DNA of 64,000 bases from Oribacterium sp. P6A1 (GTDB lineage: Bacteria; Bacillota; Clostridia; Lachnospirales; Lachnospiraceae): the NCBI RefSeq assembly GCF_000702885.1, contig NZ_JNKO01000007.1, forward strand, positions 62,001 through 126,000, written 5' to 3'. The position numbers and the translations under genes are program-made. Shown here one piece after another: positions 42,373 through 52,188 of the stretch. The number at the start of each line of letters is the position of its first letter. Positions within the stretch are counted from its first letter, which is position 1. The notes beneath the pieces were generated by a model. That model saw nothing but the letters and a program-made list of their open reading frames with translations, did not search any database and had not been told where the DNA came from.

Positions 42373-43706
42373 TACTCCTCTTCACCACCTTTTCTTTCAC
42401 GAATAAGGAATTTAAGCGGTGTTCCCATAAATCCAAAGGCATCTCTTATCTGATTCTCGATATATCTTGTATATGAGAAATGCATCAGCTGAACATCATT
42501 TACGAAAATAACAAATGTAGGCGGTTCTACTGCAGTCTGAGTCATGTAGAACAGCTTCAGTCTCTTACCCTTATCACTTGGGGGCTGCTTCATTGCAGTT
42601 GCTCTCGTCATGATGTCATTGAGCACACCTGTACGGATACGAAGGGTCTGGCTCTCTCTAACCTTATCTACAAGATCAAATATCTTGTTAAGTCTCTGAC
42701 CGGTCTCAGCGGAAATGAAAAGATACTCCGCATAAGGCATGTATGCGAACTTCTCTTTAAGCTTTGCCATAAACTCATTCATGGTCTTGTCCGTCTTATC
42801 CGGTATGGCATCCCACTTGTTCACGCAGATGATGACACCCTTTCCCGACTCGTGGGCTATACCGGCGATATTGGCGTCACCATCAGTCACGCCCTGGGTA
42901 GCATCGATAAGAACGAGACAAATGTCTGCTCTGTCAACCGCAGCAACAGTACGGATAACTGAATATCTTTCGATATCGTCCGTAACCTTGCCCTTACGTC
43001 TGAGTCCGGCAGTATCAATGAAGGTATATTCCTTACCGTTATGAACGATCTTTGTATCGATGGCGTCTCTTGTGGTTCCTGCCACATCGGAAACTATAAC
43101 ACGGTTCTGTCCCAAAAGTTTGTTGACAACAGAACTCTTTCCCACATTCGGCTTTCCGATAAGAGCAACCTTGATGGAATCATCATCAGTATCCTCAAGA
43201 GAGTCCGTAGGGAAATGCTTAACAACTTCATCAAGAAGATCACCTACGCCCATCTGGTTAGTGGAGGATACTCCGATAGGATCTCCAAGTCCAAGATTAT
43301 AGAACTCGTAAATATCATCACCGAACTTCTTGAAGCTGTCCACCTTGTTTACGCAAAGCACGATAGGCTTTCCGGATCTTCTGAGCATATCCGCAACTTC
43401 ATAATCCGCATCCACAAGTCCTGTTCTTACATCTGTAACAAAAAGGATCACATCTGCGGTATCAATGGCAAGCTGTGCCTGTGAGCGCATCTGCGAAAGA
43501 ATGATATCTTTTGTTTCAGGTTCGATTCCACCGGTATCAACTAAAGTAAACTTATAGTTAAGCCACTCCGCATCAGCATAGATTCTGTCTCTGGTAACGC
43601 CCGGAGTATCCTTTACGATAGAAATCTGCTTACCTGCAATCAAATTGAACAATGTAGACTTTCCTACATTCGGACGGCCAACCACCGCCACAATAACTTT
43701 TCTCAT
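42372..43706 (-). CDS. der: Ribosome-assembly GTPase Der (EngA)
   Basis: A tandem-GTPase protein for 50S maturation. The first G domain has GRPNVGKST, DTPG and NKVD; the second has GKPNVGKSS, DTAGLRRKG and NKWD. A C-terminal KH-like domain follows (LKFLIRERKGGEE at the end). Length is 444 residues. I chose ATG 43706 because AGGTGA lies 5 bases upstream; an earlier in-frame codon lies in the leader. Confidence 0.98.
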   Translation of the reverse strand: MRKVIVAVVGRPNVGKSTLFNLIAGKQISIVKDTPGVTRDRIYADAEWLNYKFTLVDTGGIEPETKDIILSQMRSQAQLAIDTADVILFVTDVRTGLVDADYEVADMLRRSGKPIVLCVNKVDSFKKFGDDIYEFYNLGLGDPIGVSSTNQMGVGDLLDEVVKHFPTDSLEDTDDDSIKVALIGKPNVGKSSVVNKLLGQNRVIVSDVAGTTRDAIDTKIVHNGKEYTFIDTAGLRRKGKVTDDIERYSVIRTVAAVDRADICLVLIDATQGVTDGDANIAGIAHESGKGVIICVNKWDAIPDKTDKTMNEFMAKLKEKFAYMPYAEYLFISAETGQRLNKIFDLVDKVRESQTLRIRTGVLNDIMTRATAMKQPPSDKGKRLKLFYMTQTAVEPPTFVIFVNDVQLMHFSYTRYIENQIRDAFGFMGTPLKFLIRERKGGEEE

Positions 43707-43748
43707 ATAATCACCTATCCTGGTAAATAGACACACTTTAACTTATAT

Positions 43749-43777
43749 ATCTTAACACGAGCACTTCTAAACAGCAA
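43749..43777 (-). promoter_or_regulatory. Promoter of the der-plsY-gpsA unit
   Basis: Minus strand: TTGCTG, 17-base spacer, TAAGAT, about 45 bases before der. It lies just after the nifJ terminator, as expected for a new transcription unit. Confidence 0.55.
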
Positions 43778-43828
43778 GATTGATGATGTTTTTTCACGAA
43801 GACGAAAGGGCATGACAGCCTTATCACG

Positions 43829-43856
43829 AAAAAAGAAGCCGGCTTTCGCCGGCTTC
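43829..43856 (-). terminator. nifJ terminator
   Basis: Perfect 9-bp stem GAAGCCGGC/GCCGGCTTC with a 4-base loop, followed by TTTTTTC on the minus strand, 24 bases after the stop. Confidence 0.92.
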
Positions 43857-43879
43857 CATTAAACTCGCTTTATTGAGTT

Positions 43880-46800
43880 TTAGTTATTGTAAAGATCGTT
43901 CAGCTTCTTAAGATGCTCATATCTAGCCTCTGACTCAGCCTGATTCTTCTCATCGAGTGCCTTAGCTCTCTCAGGGTTCTTGAGACCAAGTGAAAGGTAA
44001 CGAACCTCGCCCTTAAGGAAGTCCTGATATCCTTCGAAGTTAGGCTCCTTAGAGTCAAGAGTGAACTTCTTGTCTCCACCGTTAGGGTTGAATCTGAAGT
44101 TGTTCCAGTAACCTGTTGTAAGAGCAAGCTTCTCCTCATCCATAGCCTTAGCCATGCCCTTCTTGATACCATGGTTGATACATGGAGCATAAGCGATGAT
44201 GAGTGATGGACCTGGGTATGCCTCAGCCTCTGTAATAGCCTTAACTGTCTGAGCCATATCGCCGCCCATGTTGATATGTGCAACGTATACATAGCCGTAA
44301 GACATTGCGATACCAGGAAGATCCTTCTTACCAGTCTCCTTACCGCCTGCAGCGAACTGAGCTACAGCACCGGTAGGTGTTGACTTAGATGACTGTCCAC
44401 CTGTATTTGAGTAAACCTCAGTATCGAATACCATTACGTTGATATCCTTGCCTGAAGCGAGTACGTGATCAAGTCCGCCGAATCCGATATCGTAAGCCCA
44501 ACCGTCACCACCGAAGATCCACTGGCTCTTCTTTGACAGGAAGTCCTTATTCTTTACGAGATCCTTTGAAAGATCATCAGTCTTGTCTGCAAGAGCTGCA
44601 ACAAGCTTATCTGTAGCTGCACCGTTTGTAGCACCTACTGAGAATGTATCAAGCCACTCCTGGCATACATCCTTAACAGATGCATCCTTCTCAGCAAGCT
44701 GCTCAACTTCCTTCTTAAGTCTTGTACGGATAGCGTTCTGAGCAAGTAACATACCGTAACCGAACTCAGCATTATCCTCGAAGAGTGAGTTATCCCATGC
44801 AGGACCCTGGCCCTTGGCATTTACTGTGTAAGGTGTTGAAGGTGATGAGTTACCCCAGATTGATGAACATCCTGTTGCGTTAGCGATGTACATTCTGTCA
44901 CCAAAGAGCTGTGTGATGAGCTTAGCATAAGGTGTCTCACCACATCCAGGACATGCACCTGAGTACTCAAGAAGAGGCTTCTTGAACTGTGATCCCTTAA
45001 CAGTTGTCTCCTTGAACTTGGCAACAACTTCTTCCTTCTCAGGAAGCTTCTCAGCATAATCGAAGAACTTCTGTCTGTCGAGCTCCTCTGCAATAGGCTT
45101 CATCTCGAGAGCCTTGTTGCCCTTCATGCCAGGACATACGTTTGCGCAGGATCCACAACCTGTACAGTCAAGAACAGATACCTTGATACCGAACTTGTAG
45201 CCAGGCATACCTGTCATATCCTTGCATACATCTCCTGCAGGAGCTGCTGCTGCCTCGTCTGCTGTGTAAGCAAATGGACGGATAGCTGCGTGAGGACATA
45301 CATATGAACAGAAGTTACACTGGATACAGTTGTCAGGATTCCAGTTAGGAACATTAACTGCGATACCTCTCTTCTCGTATGCAGCTGTACCTGAAGGTGT
45401 TGTACCATCTACATAATCCTTGAATGCTGATACAGGGAGACCGTTACCTTCCTGAGCTGATACAGCGTTCTGGATGTTGTTAACGAAGTCAAGAACTTCC
45501 TTCTTGCCTTCTGTCTTATCCTTAAACTCAAGTCCCTCATCCTGTGCGTTAGCCCAGTCAGCAGGAATCTCGATCTTCTCGAATGCGTTAGCACCGGCAT
45601 CAATAGCTGCCCAGTTCTTCTTAACGACATCCTCACCCTTACGGCCGTATGTCTTCTGAGCTGCATCCTTCATAAGCTTGTTTGCCATATCCTTAGGAAT
45701 GATATCTGCAAGTGTGAAGAATGCTGACTGAAGGATAGTATTGATACGAGTAGGACCCATGCCTGTCTCGATACCGATCTTTACACCGTTGATGATGTAG
45801 AAGTTGATCTTGTGATCATACATGTACTTCTTAACCTGGCCAGGGATGTGCTCTGCGATCTCATCCTTGCTCCATACGCAGTTAAGGAGGAATGTACCGC
45901 CATCAACAAGCTCCTGAACCATGTTGAACTTTGTCATGTATGCAGGGTTGTGGCAGGCAACGAAGTTTGCTCTCTTGATAAGGTAAGTTGACTTGATAGG
46001 CTTCTTACCGAATCTTAAGTGAGACATGGTAACACCGCCGGACTTCTTTGAATCATAATCGAAGTAAGCCTGAGCGTACATGTCTGTGTTGTCACCGATG
46101 ATCTTGATAGAGTTCTTGTTTGCACCTACAGTACCGTCAGCGCCAAGACCCCAGAACTTACAGTTGATTGTTCCCTCAGGAGTTGTTGTAAGAGCCGGTC
46201 CGATAGGAAGTGAAAGATATGTTACATCATCGTTGATACCGATTGTAAATCTCTTCTTGTCTGCGTTCTTGTATACTGCAACGATCTGTGCAGGAGTTGT
46301 ATCCTTTGAACCAAGACCGTAACGTCCTGAGAATACCTTAACACCCTGGAACTTGCTGCCCTGAAGAGCTGCAACAACATCAAGGTAAAGAGGCTCACCG
46401 ATTGAACCAGGCTCCTTTGTTCTGTCAAGAACAGTGATCTGCTTAACAGTTTCAGGAATAGCTGCAAGAAGTGCATCTGCTGCGAAAGGTCTGTAAAGTC
46501 TAACCTTTACTACACCGACCTTCTCACCCTGAGCTGCAAGGTAGTCGATTGTCTCTTCGATTGTATCGTTTACTGAACCCATAGCAACAATTACGTGCTC
46601 AGCATCAGCTGCACCGTAATAGTTGAAGAGCTTATAGTCTGTACCGATCTTGGCATTAACCTTGTCCATGTACTCCTGAACGATTGCAGGAAGTGCATCG
46701 TAGTAAGGGTTGGATGCCTCACGTGCCTGGAAGAAGATGTCAGGGTTCTGAGCTGAACCTCTCTCAACAGGGTGGTTAGGATTTAATGCACGAGCTCTGA

Positions 46801-47407
46801 ACTCGTCAACATACTCCCAGTCAACCATGTCTCTGATATCCTCGTAATCCCACTCTTCGATCTTCTGAATCTCGTGAGATGTTCTGAATCCGTCAAAGAA
46901 ATTGATGAATGGAATGCGACCCTTAAGTGCAGCAAGATGTGCTACAGGTGTAAGGTCCATAACTTCCTGAACTGAAGACTCGCAGAGCATAGCAGCACCT
47001 GTCTGACGGCATGCCATAACGTCTGAATGATCACCAAAGATGGAAAGAGCGTGAGATGCAAGTGCACGTGCAGATACATCAAATACTCCCGGAAGCTGCT
47101 CACCGGCAACCTTGTAAATATCAGGGATCATAAGAAGAAGACCCTGAGATGCTGTGAAGGTAGTTGTAAGAGCACCTGCAGCAAGTGAACCGTGAACTGC
47201 ACCTGCAGCACCGGCCTCAGACTGCATCTCGGTTACCTGTACTGTCTCGCCGAGAAGGTTCTTTCTGCCTTCTGTTGCCCACTCATCAACATGCTCCGGC
47301 ATAACTGATGAAGGGGTAATAGGGAAGATGGCGGCTACTTCTGTAAATGCATAAGATGCATGTGCAGCAGCCTGATTACCATCCATGGTTTTCATTTTTC
47401 TTGCCAT
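43880..47407 (-). CDS. nifJ: Pyruvate:ferredoxin (flavodoxin) oxidoreductase
   Basis: The one-chain enzyme that oxidises pyruvate to acetyl-CoA and CO2 and reduces ferredoxin. In order: an N-terminal pyrimidine-binding domain (GNQAAAHASYAFTEVAAIFP), a transketolase-like domain II, a CoA-binding region, two 4Fe-4S motifs (CIQCNFCSYVCPHAA and CTGCGSCANVCPG), the CPGCGETPYAKL cysteines of the proximal cluster, and the TPP domain with GGDGWAYDIGFGGLDH. Its 1175 residues match the family. AGGAGG is 8 bases before ATG 47407. Acetyl-CoA from this enzyme would feed Pta-AckA encoded 9 kb away. Confidence 0.98.
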   Translation of the reverse strand: MARKMKTMDGNQAAAHASYAFTEVAAIFPITPSSVMPEHVDEWATEGRKNLLGETVQVTEMQSEAGAAGAVHGSLAAGALTTTFTASQGLLLMIPDIYKVAGEQLPGVFDVSARALASHALSIFGDHSDVMACRQTGAAMLCESSVQEVMDLTPVAHLAALKGRIPFINFFDGFRTSHEIQKIEEWDYEDIRDMVDWEYVDEFRARALNPNHPVERGSAQNPDIFFQAREASNPYYDALPAIVQEYMDKVNAKIGTDYKLFNYYGAADAEHVIVAMGSVNDTIEETIDYLAAQGEKVGVVKVRLYRPFAADALLAAIPETVKQITVLDRTKEPGSIGEPLYLDVVAALQGSKFQGVKVFSGRYGLGSKDTTPAQIVAVYKNADKKRFTIGINDDVTYLSLPIGPALTTTPEGTINCKFWGLGADGTVGANKNSIKIIGDNTDMYAQAYFDYDSKKSGGVTMSHLRFGKKPIKSTYLIKRANFVACHNPAYMTKFNMVQELVDGGTFLLNCVWSKDEIAEHIPGQVKKYMYDHKINFYIINGVKIGIETGMGPTRINTILQSAFFTLADIIPKDMANKLMKDAAQKTYGRKGEDVVKKNWAAIDAGANAFEKIEIPADWANAQDEGLEFKDKTEGKKEVLDFVNNIQNAVSAQEGNGLPVSAFKDYVDGTTPSGTAAYEKRGIAVNVPNWNPDNCIQCNFCSYVCPHAAIRPFAYTADEAAAAPAGDVCKDMTGMPGYKFGIKVSVLDCTGCGSCANVCPGMKGNKALEMKPIAEELDRQKFFDYAEKLPEKEEVVAKFKETTVKGSQFKKPLLEYSGACPGCGETPYAKLITQLFGDRMYIANATGCSSIWGNSSPSTPYTVNAKGQGPAWDNSLFEDNAEFGYGMLLAQNAIRTRLKKEVEQLAEKDASVKDVCQEWLDTFSVGATNGAATDKLVAALADKTDDLSKDLVKNKDFLSKKSQWIFGGDGWAYDIGFGGLDHVLASGKDINVMVFDTEVYSNTGGQSSKSTPTGAVAQFAAGGKETGKKDLPGIAMSYGYVYVAHINMGGDMAQTVKAITEAEAYPGPSLIIAYAPCINHGIKKGMAKAMDEEKLALTTGYWNNFRFNPNGGDKKFTLDSKEPNFEGYQDFLKGEVRYLSLGLKNPERAKALDEKNQAESEARYEHLKKLNDLYNN

Positions 47408-47674
47408 AAGAATTCCTCCTAAAAAATGAATATAATACATGAATGCGATTATATTATATGAACCTTATAAAAAGGATATCATACTCTATGAAATTATAGC
47501 ATTTCCGCCATAAAATGCAAAGAAATCGACTTTCGTACCCAAAAAAATACAACGAAAATGCACAAAGCAAAAAATATAAAAAGATTTTATACAGTGTATA
47601 ATGTACAAACCAAAATCTATTACCAAAAAGCCGCCCCGCATCTTTATATATCGACATAATTTTCTTTGCTCATA
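47408..47674 (-). other. nifJ leader and promoter region
   Basis: The A/T-rich gap between the VanW-protein terminator and nifJ. It carries the nifJ promoter (listed separately) and an A/T-rich inverted repeat between 47430 and 47460 (GAATATAATACAT against TATATTATATG). A small open frame crosses it, but it has no ribosome-binding site or coding character. Nothing else is evident. Confidence 0.5.
47493..47520 (-). promoter_or_regulatory. nifJ promoter
   Basis: Minus strand: TTGCAT, 16-base spacer, TATAAT, giving a leader of about 80 bases. The -10 is perfect; the -35 matches four of six. Confidence 0.6.
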
Positions 47675-47720
47675 AGAAAAAAAATGCCATATCCGACAAA
47701 AAAAGTCAGATATGGCATTT
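47675..47720 (-). terminator. Terminator of the VanW-domain gene
   Basis: Perfect 12-base arms AAATGCCATATC/GATATGGCATTT with an inner GAC/GTC pair, then TTTTTTTT on the minus strand, 72 bases after the stop. Confidence 0.9.
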
Positions 47721-47791
47721 ATGTTTAAATATACGTTTTTAAGTTATAGCCCGGCATATTCTTTTATAGAAAAGACTTGCACAAAGCCCCA

Positions 47792-49849
47792 TCAGTTTCC
47801 GGCTACCGGACCCTCACCTATTATCAGTCCATCGCTTATTTCACTGTCTCCCGGCTTAATTCCCGGAAGTTCAGGAGCATCATGATTGGTTTCTGCATTG
47901 GCTTCAGTCTGAACCTGTTCCTGAGTCGGTACCGGTTCAGGCTCATTATCTGGATCGGAATCCCGCTCAGATTCCTGTCCCCCTGTCTCGGCTTCGGAGG
48001 AAGTATCTCCCTCCTCTGTTCCCGTAATGGTCTCCCCATTCTCGTCCGTAGCAGCTGCGGCTGCGGATTCGGCAGCAAGGGATGCCGCAATTTCAGGAGT
48101 ATACTGCTTTGGAGCATGACCACTGTAGTGAGTATAGTGATCCTTTACCTTTTCTGTTGTTCCGTCAGCATTGTGAATTATCTTGTATGCCTGCCACTCG
48201 GAACCGGCCGTTCCTTCAGACTGCTCTCCTTCTGTAATGAGTTGAGGCTCAGGTACCGGAAGATCAGCCGCCTTCTCGGATACAAGTTCCCAGGATACGC
48301 CCTCAGGCAGTATTCTGATTCCGTAAATCTGGGCATTCATGGTCTGGTCGGAATACCAGGCTCTGATACCGATTGCGTGATCGGAATTATTGACAAACTT
48401 GTAATCCGGTCCGGGCCATGAAACAGTAGCATCGGTTCCCGGTGTCACATAAGTAGGCGCAAATGTGTGAGAACGTCTGTAGGTTGTTGTAAGTCCCGCT
48501 CTGAATACCGCATTGTACAGAGTTGATGACACCTGACAAACTCCGCCGCCGACCTCGGTTACGACTTCACCCTCATTATAGGCAGGTGCTCCGCCATAAC
48601 CCTTCTCCGCTGTACGCTGACCGACTACCTCATTAAATGAAAATTCCTCACCGGGCTGAAGCACTGTTCCGTTTATGGCAGCCGCAGCAAGCTTGATATT
48701 TCCATTACGAATGGAATTGGCCGTGGTCTTTGTGGTGAAAGAACCTATAATCTCATACTTATCTTTAATAGAGTTCAAAGATGCTGAAATCGTCTTTCCT
48801 TCAGCCTCTACGCTTGCGCTGTAGTTATGATCCTTCAAAGCCTTCATAACCTTTTCGGCAGTCAAAGTTGCATCTATCTCGAATCCGTCAACAGATCCTC
48901 CGAAAACAAACTCTCCCGTAGATGAATCATAGGAAGTGATGTCACCGTTTTTAGGATTCATCTTCCATACAGTCGCAAGCTGAGTCATGTAATCTGTAAC
49001 CTGAGCCGTAAAATCCGGAAGCGCTAATGCATAATCCGCTACAGGCGCTGCAGATTCCTGTGACTCATTACTTTCTTCTTTACCCTTTGCCGAAGACTCG
49101 GTTTCCTGGGCCTTCTTTGACTCATAATCCGCAAAAATCTGATCTATCATCTCTTCCAGTTTTTCGGAAATGAGATCAGGAATCTCAAATGTCCTGGAAT
49201 CAGGCCTGATGGTAATTCCGGAATATGGACTTTCCACCTCAGCAGTCTGCTCGGATCCATCGTTATCACTTACCTCAGAGGTTTTTGCCCCCGTAGTTTC
49301 CTCCGCAGTCTCCCCTGCATTAAGATCAGGCATGGTAAAATCATCTATCAGCGGATTCGGATTTGTAACCACGAGCTTCCAGTCGTATGTATCCATGATA
49401 GCATTCTTGACCTGCTCACGATTCATTCCATTCAGATTCAGAAGTTCTGCTCCGGAAGCAAAGGAGCTCACATCAAGATACACATCATCATGTATGCTGT
49501 TTGGATCATAGGTTTCAGCAGCCGCAGAAGTCTCCTGCCCTGAAGAGCCGCCTGCCGTACCCATAAGACCGCCCTTAAACGCAACTGCAAGAGCGCCGAC
49601 CACAACCACCAGAGCCACCGCAGCGGCAATGATCAAACCGGCACCCGAATCTCCGCTGCCGGGTCTTCTTCCATAGTAGCCGTCATTTCTTTTTACCCCG
49701 TTGCCGGATGCAGTTCTGCTACCGGAGGAAGCCCTGCCGCCGGAATATCTTGTACCATTCTGAGCGGAATGCTGGTTTCCTCTTGCACGTGACTGTCCAC
49801 GGGATCTTGAAGCCGAGCGTGTCCGCTCCATATCATATCTATCTGCCAT
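47792..49849 (-). CDS. VanW-family cell-surface protein
   Basis: A 685-residue protein with an Arg/Ser/Gly-rich cytoplasmic N-terminus (about 1-65), one membrane segment (about 70-90) and a long extracellular part. Within it a peptidoglycan-binding-4-like region (ISASLNSIKDKYEIIGSF) leads into a VanW domain: NIKLAAAAINGTVLQPGEEFSFN, GGVCQVSSTLYNAVFRAGL and RRSHTFAPTYVTPGTDATV, quoted in part. The C-terminal ~110 residues are Glu/Ala/Thr/Pro-rich and disordered. VanW occurs in some vancomycin-resistance clusters, but no van genes are present and its function is unknown; a cell-wall role is inferred. I chose ATG 49849 because GGGGAG lies 9 bases upstream. Confidence 0.92.
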   Translation of the reverse strand: MADRYDMERTRSASRSRGQSRARGNQHSAQNGTRYSGGRASSGSRTASGNGVKRNDGYYGRRPGSGDSGAGLIIAAAVALVVVVGALAVAFKGGLMGTAGGSSGQETSAAAETYDPNSIHDDVYLDVSSFASGAELLNLNGMNREQVKNAIMDTYDWKLVVTNPNPLIDDFTMPDLNAGETAEETTGAKTSEVSDNDGSEQTAEVESPYSGITIRPDSRTFEIPDLISEKLEEMIDQIFADYESKKAQETESSAKGKEESNESQESAAPVADYALALPDFTAQVTDYMTQLATVWKMNPKNGDITSYDSSTGEFVFGGSVDGFEIDATLTAEKVMKALKDHNYSASVEAEGKTISASLNSIKDKYEIIGSFTTKTTANSIRNGNIKLAAAAINGTVLQPGEEFSFNEVVGQRTAEKGYGGAPAYNEGEVVTEVGGGVCQVSSTLYNAVFRAGLTTTYRRSHTFAPTYVTPGTDATVSWPGPDYKFVNNSDHAIGIRAWYSDQTMNAQIYGIRILPEGVSWELVSEKAADLPVPEPQLITEGEQSEGTAGSEWQAYKIIHNADGTTEKVKDHYTHYSGHAPKQYTPEIAASLAAESAAAAATDENGETITGTEEGDTSSEAETGGQESERDSDPDNEPEPVPTQEQVQTEANAETNHDAPELPGIKPGDSEISDGLIIGEGPVAGN

Positions 49850-49941
49850 AGGATCATCTCCCCAAACCAATATATCTAATTAAATTACCTGATTATCACA
49901 AAAAATGATACCTGGAATGTCAGTACTCCGCTTTCCCACGT

Positions 49942-49992
49942 ATCACAATGTTTATAATCTTATCAGTATTAATAATGTTTGTACATTGTGAT
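49942..49992. other. Inverted repeat in the VanW-gene leader
   Basis: Arms ATCACAATGT and ACATTGTGAT are perfect 10-mers separated by 31 A/T-rich bases, in which AATGTTT is repeated. It lies downstream of the promoter, so it could be an operator pair or an RNA stem. Confidence 0.5.
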
Positions 49993-50027
49993 TTTTATTA
50001 AATACGCGACAGAATTACGTAAGAAGG

Positions 50028-50056
50028 ATTATCATTTTTTTATTTTATCCGGTCAA
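50028..50056 (-). promoter_or_regulatory. Promoter of the VanW-domain gene
   Basis: Minus strand: TTGACC, 17-base A-rich spacer, GATAAT. It lies 40 bases after the uvrC stop and gives a leader of about 170 bases that carries the inverted repeat. Confidence 0.6.
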
Positions 50057-50092
50057 ATCCCTGTATGTCCCTTTCTTTTCACCCCCCGGAAT

Positions 50093-52027
50093 TCACTTCA
50101 TTTCCTGTTTCAGCGTTCCCACAGCAGTCTTCGGATTATTATGGAAGAAATCATAAACCTGTCTTGCGGAATAATCATCCATTGACGGGCAGTTCACAAG
50201 ATCGTCAAGACTTGCAACACGTATGTGGTCAATGTCTCCGAACCGCTTCATCAGTGCTTTCTTCCTCACTTCTCCCACTCCCTTTATTTCGTCAAGCAGA
50301 GACTTGATCTGATTCTTGTCTCTCAGTGAACGATGATATGTAATGGCAAATCTGTGAACCTCATCCTGAATGCGGGTAAGCAGTTTAAAAGCTTCGCTGT
50401 TCTCACTGACAGGAAGTTCCTCATTCTCATAAAGCAGCGCTCTGGTTCTGTGATGATCATCCTTCACCATACCGCAGACCTTTACAGAACTTACGCCCAG
50501 CTCCTCCAGTACCTGTTTGCAGACATTGACCTGCCCCCGGCCTCCATCCATACAGATAAGATCCGGAAAATTAGAGAAGGATCCAAGTTCGTTGTCCTTT
50601 CCGGCCGCGGCATTTTCCTTCATCTCATTAAGACCATGTTCAAAACGGCGGGTAAGCATCTCATACATGGAGGCATAATCGTCCGGACCCTGAACCGATT
50701 TGATGCGGAACTTTCTGTAGTCATTGTTCTTGGGTTTACCGTTTTGATATACCACCATGGAACCGACATTCAGCGCTCCCATGGTGTTTGAAATGTCATA
50801 GGATTCGATACGAAGAGGCGGATTCGGAAGCCCCATAATCTCCTGCAGCTCCCTAATGGCCCTTGCACACTTCGCATCCTGCTCACGATACTGCTGTCTG
50901 TAACGGTTCATCAGGATTCCGGCATTTGTCATGGCAAGCTCCACCAGTTTCTCCTTCTTGCCTATCTGAGGTGTGACAATGCTTACCTTTTTGCCTTTCT
51001 CCCTACTCAGCCACTGTTCGAGGATATCCCTGTCCGGAAGCTCTGTCTGAATCCAGAGTTCATGAGGAATAAACGGAGTTCCATTGTAGTACTGCTCAAT
51101 AAAATCATTCAGGATCTCCTCATCAGTCTCTTCCTGGTCAATGTCTACAAACTGATGATCCCTTCCTATGATCTTTCCGTCCCGGACAAAGAATATCTGC
51201 ACAACGCAGTCGGAAAACTCTCTCCGCATTCCAATGATGTCTCTGTCTCCGGAATCGTAGGCCACTATCTTCTGTCTGTTCTGAATGGCTTCGATGGATT
51301 TGATCAGGTCTCTCATCTCTATCGCTGTTTCAAAGTCAAGATTGTCGGAAGCTCTCATCATCTTCCTGTTCAGCTCTTTTACGATGTCATCATATTTTCC
51401 GTTCAGAAAATCTATGGCTTTATCCACCTGAATCCTGTAATCCGCCCTGCTCTGTCTTCCGAGACATGGCGCATCGCACTGATGTATGTCATAATACATA
51501 CATTTTTGAGGAAGCGGTGAATCCTCGGTAAATACTTTATTGCAGTTTCTTATATGAAACGTCCTTCTTATAAGATCGATAACCTCATTCACCTGATCAT
51601 TGGAGGCATAGGGGCCGAAATACTTCGCCTTGTCCGTAGCCCTCTTCCTAACCTTCAGTACCCTCGGATACTGTTCCATGGTCACCTTGATATAAGGATA
51701 TGTTTTATCGTCTTTCAAAAGAGTGTTGTATCTCGGCTTATGCTCCTTTATGAGATTGTTCTCAAGCATCAGAGCTTCCAGTTCCGAATCCACAACTATA
51801 TATTCAAAGCGTTCCACCAGACTTACCATCTGCTGGATCTTCACTGATTTTTTATAGGACTTCTGAAAATACTGCTTTACCCGGTTTTTAAGTACCTTTG
51901 CTTTTCCCACGTAGATAATCTCGTCTTTGGGGCCATGCATCAGGTACACCCCCGGAAGCGCCGGCAGTTTTTTCAGTTCTTCGTCAAAATTGAATTTACT
52001 GTTATCTCGCATTAATATCTTTTCCAT
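50093..52027 (-). CDS. uvrC: Excinuclease ABC subunit C
   Basis: The nuclease of nucleotide excision repair. The N-terminal GIY-YIG domain (PGVYLMHGPKDEIIYVGKAK) makes the 3' cut, a UVR motif (FETAIEMRDLIKSIE) binds UvrB, an RNase-H-like domain (ICMDGGRGQVN, with catalytic Asp) makes the 5' cut, and helix-hairpin-helix pairs end the chain (IKGVGEVRKKALMKRFG). Length 644. Two ATGs, 52027 and 52012, are possible; neither has a strong ribosome-binding site. uvrA and uvrB are not in the window. Confidence 0.97.
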   Translation of the reverse strand: MEKILMRDNSKFNFDEELKKLPALPGVYLMHGPKDEIIYVGKAKVLKNRVKQYFQKSYKKSVKIQQMVSLVERFEYIVVDSELEALMLENNLIKEHKPRYNTLLKDDKTYPYIKVTMEQYPRVLKVRKRATDKAKYFGPYASNDQVNEVIDLIRRTFHIRNCNKVFTEDSPLPQKCMYYDIHQCDAPCLGRQSRADYRIQVDKAIDFLNGKYDDIVKELNRKMMRASDNLDFETAIEMRDLIKSIEAIQNRQKIVAYDSGDRDIIGMRREFSDCVVQIFFVRDGKIIGRDHQFVDIDQEETDEEILNDFIEQYYNGTPFIPHELWIQTELPDRDILEQWLSREKGKKVSIVTPQIGKKEKLVELAMTNAGILMNRYRQQYREQDAKCARAIRELQEIMGLPNPPLRIESYDISNTMGALNVGSMVVYQNGKPKNNDYRKFRIKSVQGPDDYASMYEMLTRRFEHGLNEMKENAAAGKDNELGSFSNFPDLICMDGGRGQVNVCKQVLEELGVSSVKVCGMVKDDHHRTRALLYENEELPVSENSEAFKLLTRIQDEVHRFAITYHRSLRDKNQIKSLLDEIKGVGEVRKKALMKRFGDIDHIRVASLDDLVNCPSMDDYSARQVYDFFHNNPKTAVGTLKQEMK

Positions 52028-52083
52028 TCTGCATCATCCCACATTTCTTCGAAATATGGGATAAAAATTGGGATATACAACAA

Positions 52084-52123
52084 TATCCGCCGCAAAGCCG
52101 GAATTCCGGTTTTGCGACGGATA
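52084..52123 (-). terminator. Long hairpin after leuS
   Basis: Eighteen-base arms with two mismatches (TATCCGCCGCAAAGCCGG and CCGGTTTTGCGACGGATA) around AATT. A T-rich but broken tail (TTGTTGTAT) follows on the minus strand, so it is a probable but not perfect terminator. Confidence 0.6.
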
Positions 52124-52188
52124 CAATCATATCACGCATGACCCCGGCTTTGTGCCGGTCACTCATGAAAATTTTATGAACTATTTTT

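Noticed and set aside
43900-46476. Several minus-strand open frames inside nifJ
   Set aside because: Shadow frames rich in Arg/Ser/Leu caused by the biased codon use of a highly expressed gene.
47454-47657. A 67-codon open frame in the spacer upstream of nifJ
   Set aside because: Phe/Tyr/Leu-rich translation of A/T-rich DNA, no ribosome-binding site, and it overlaps the nifJ promoter.
47792-49849. Vancomycin-resistance locus
   Set aside because: Only a VanW domain is present; no vanH, vanA-type ligase, vanX, vanS or vanR nearby. VanW proteins are common without resistance.
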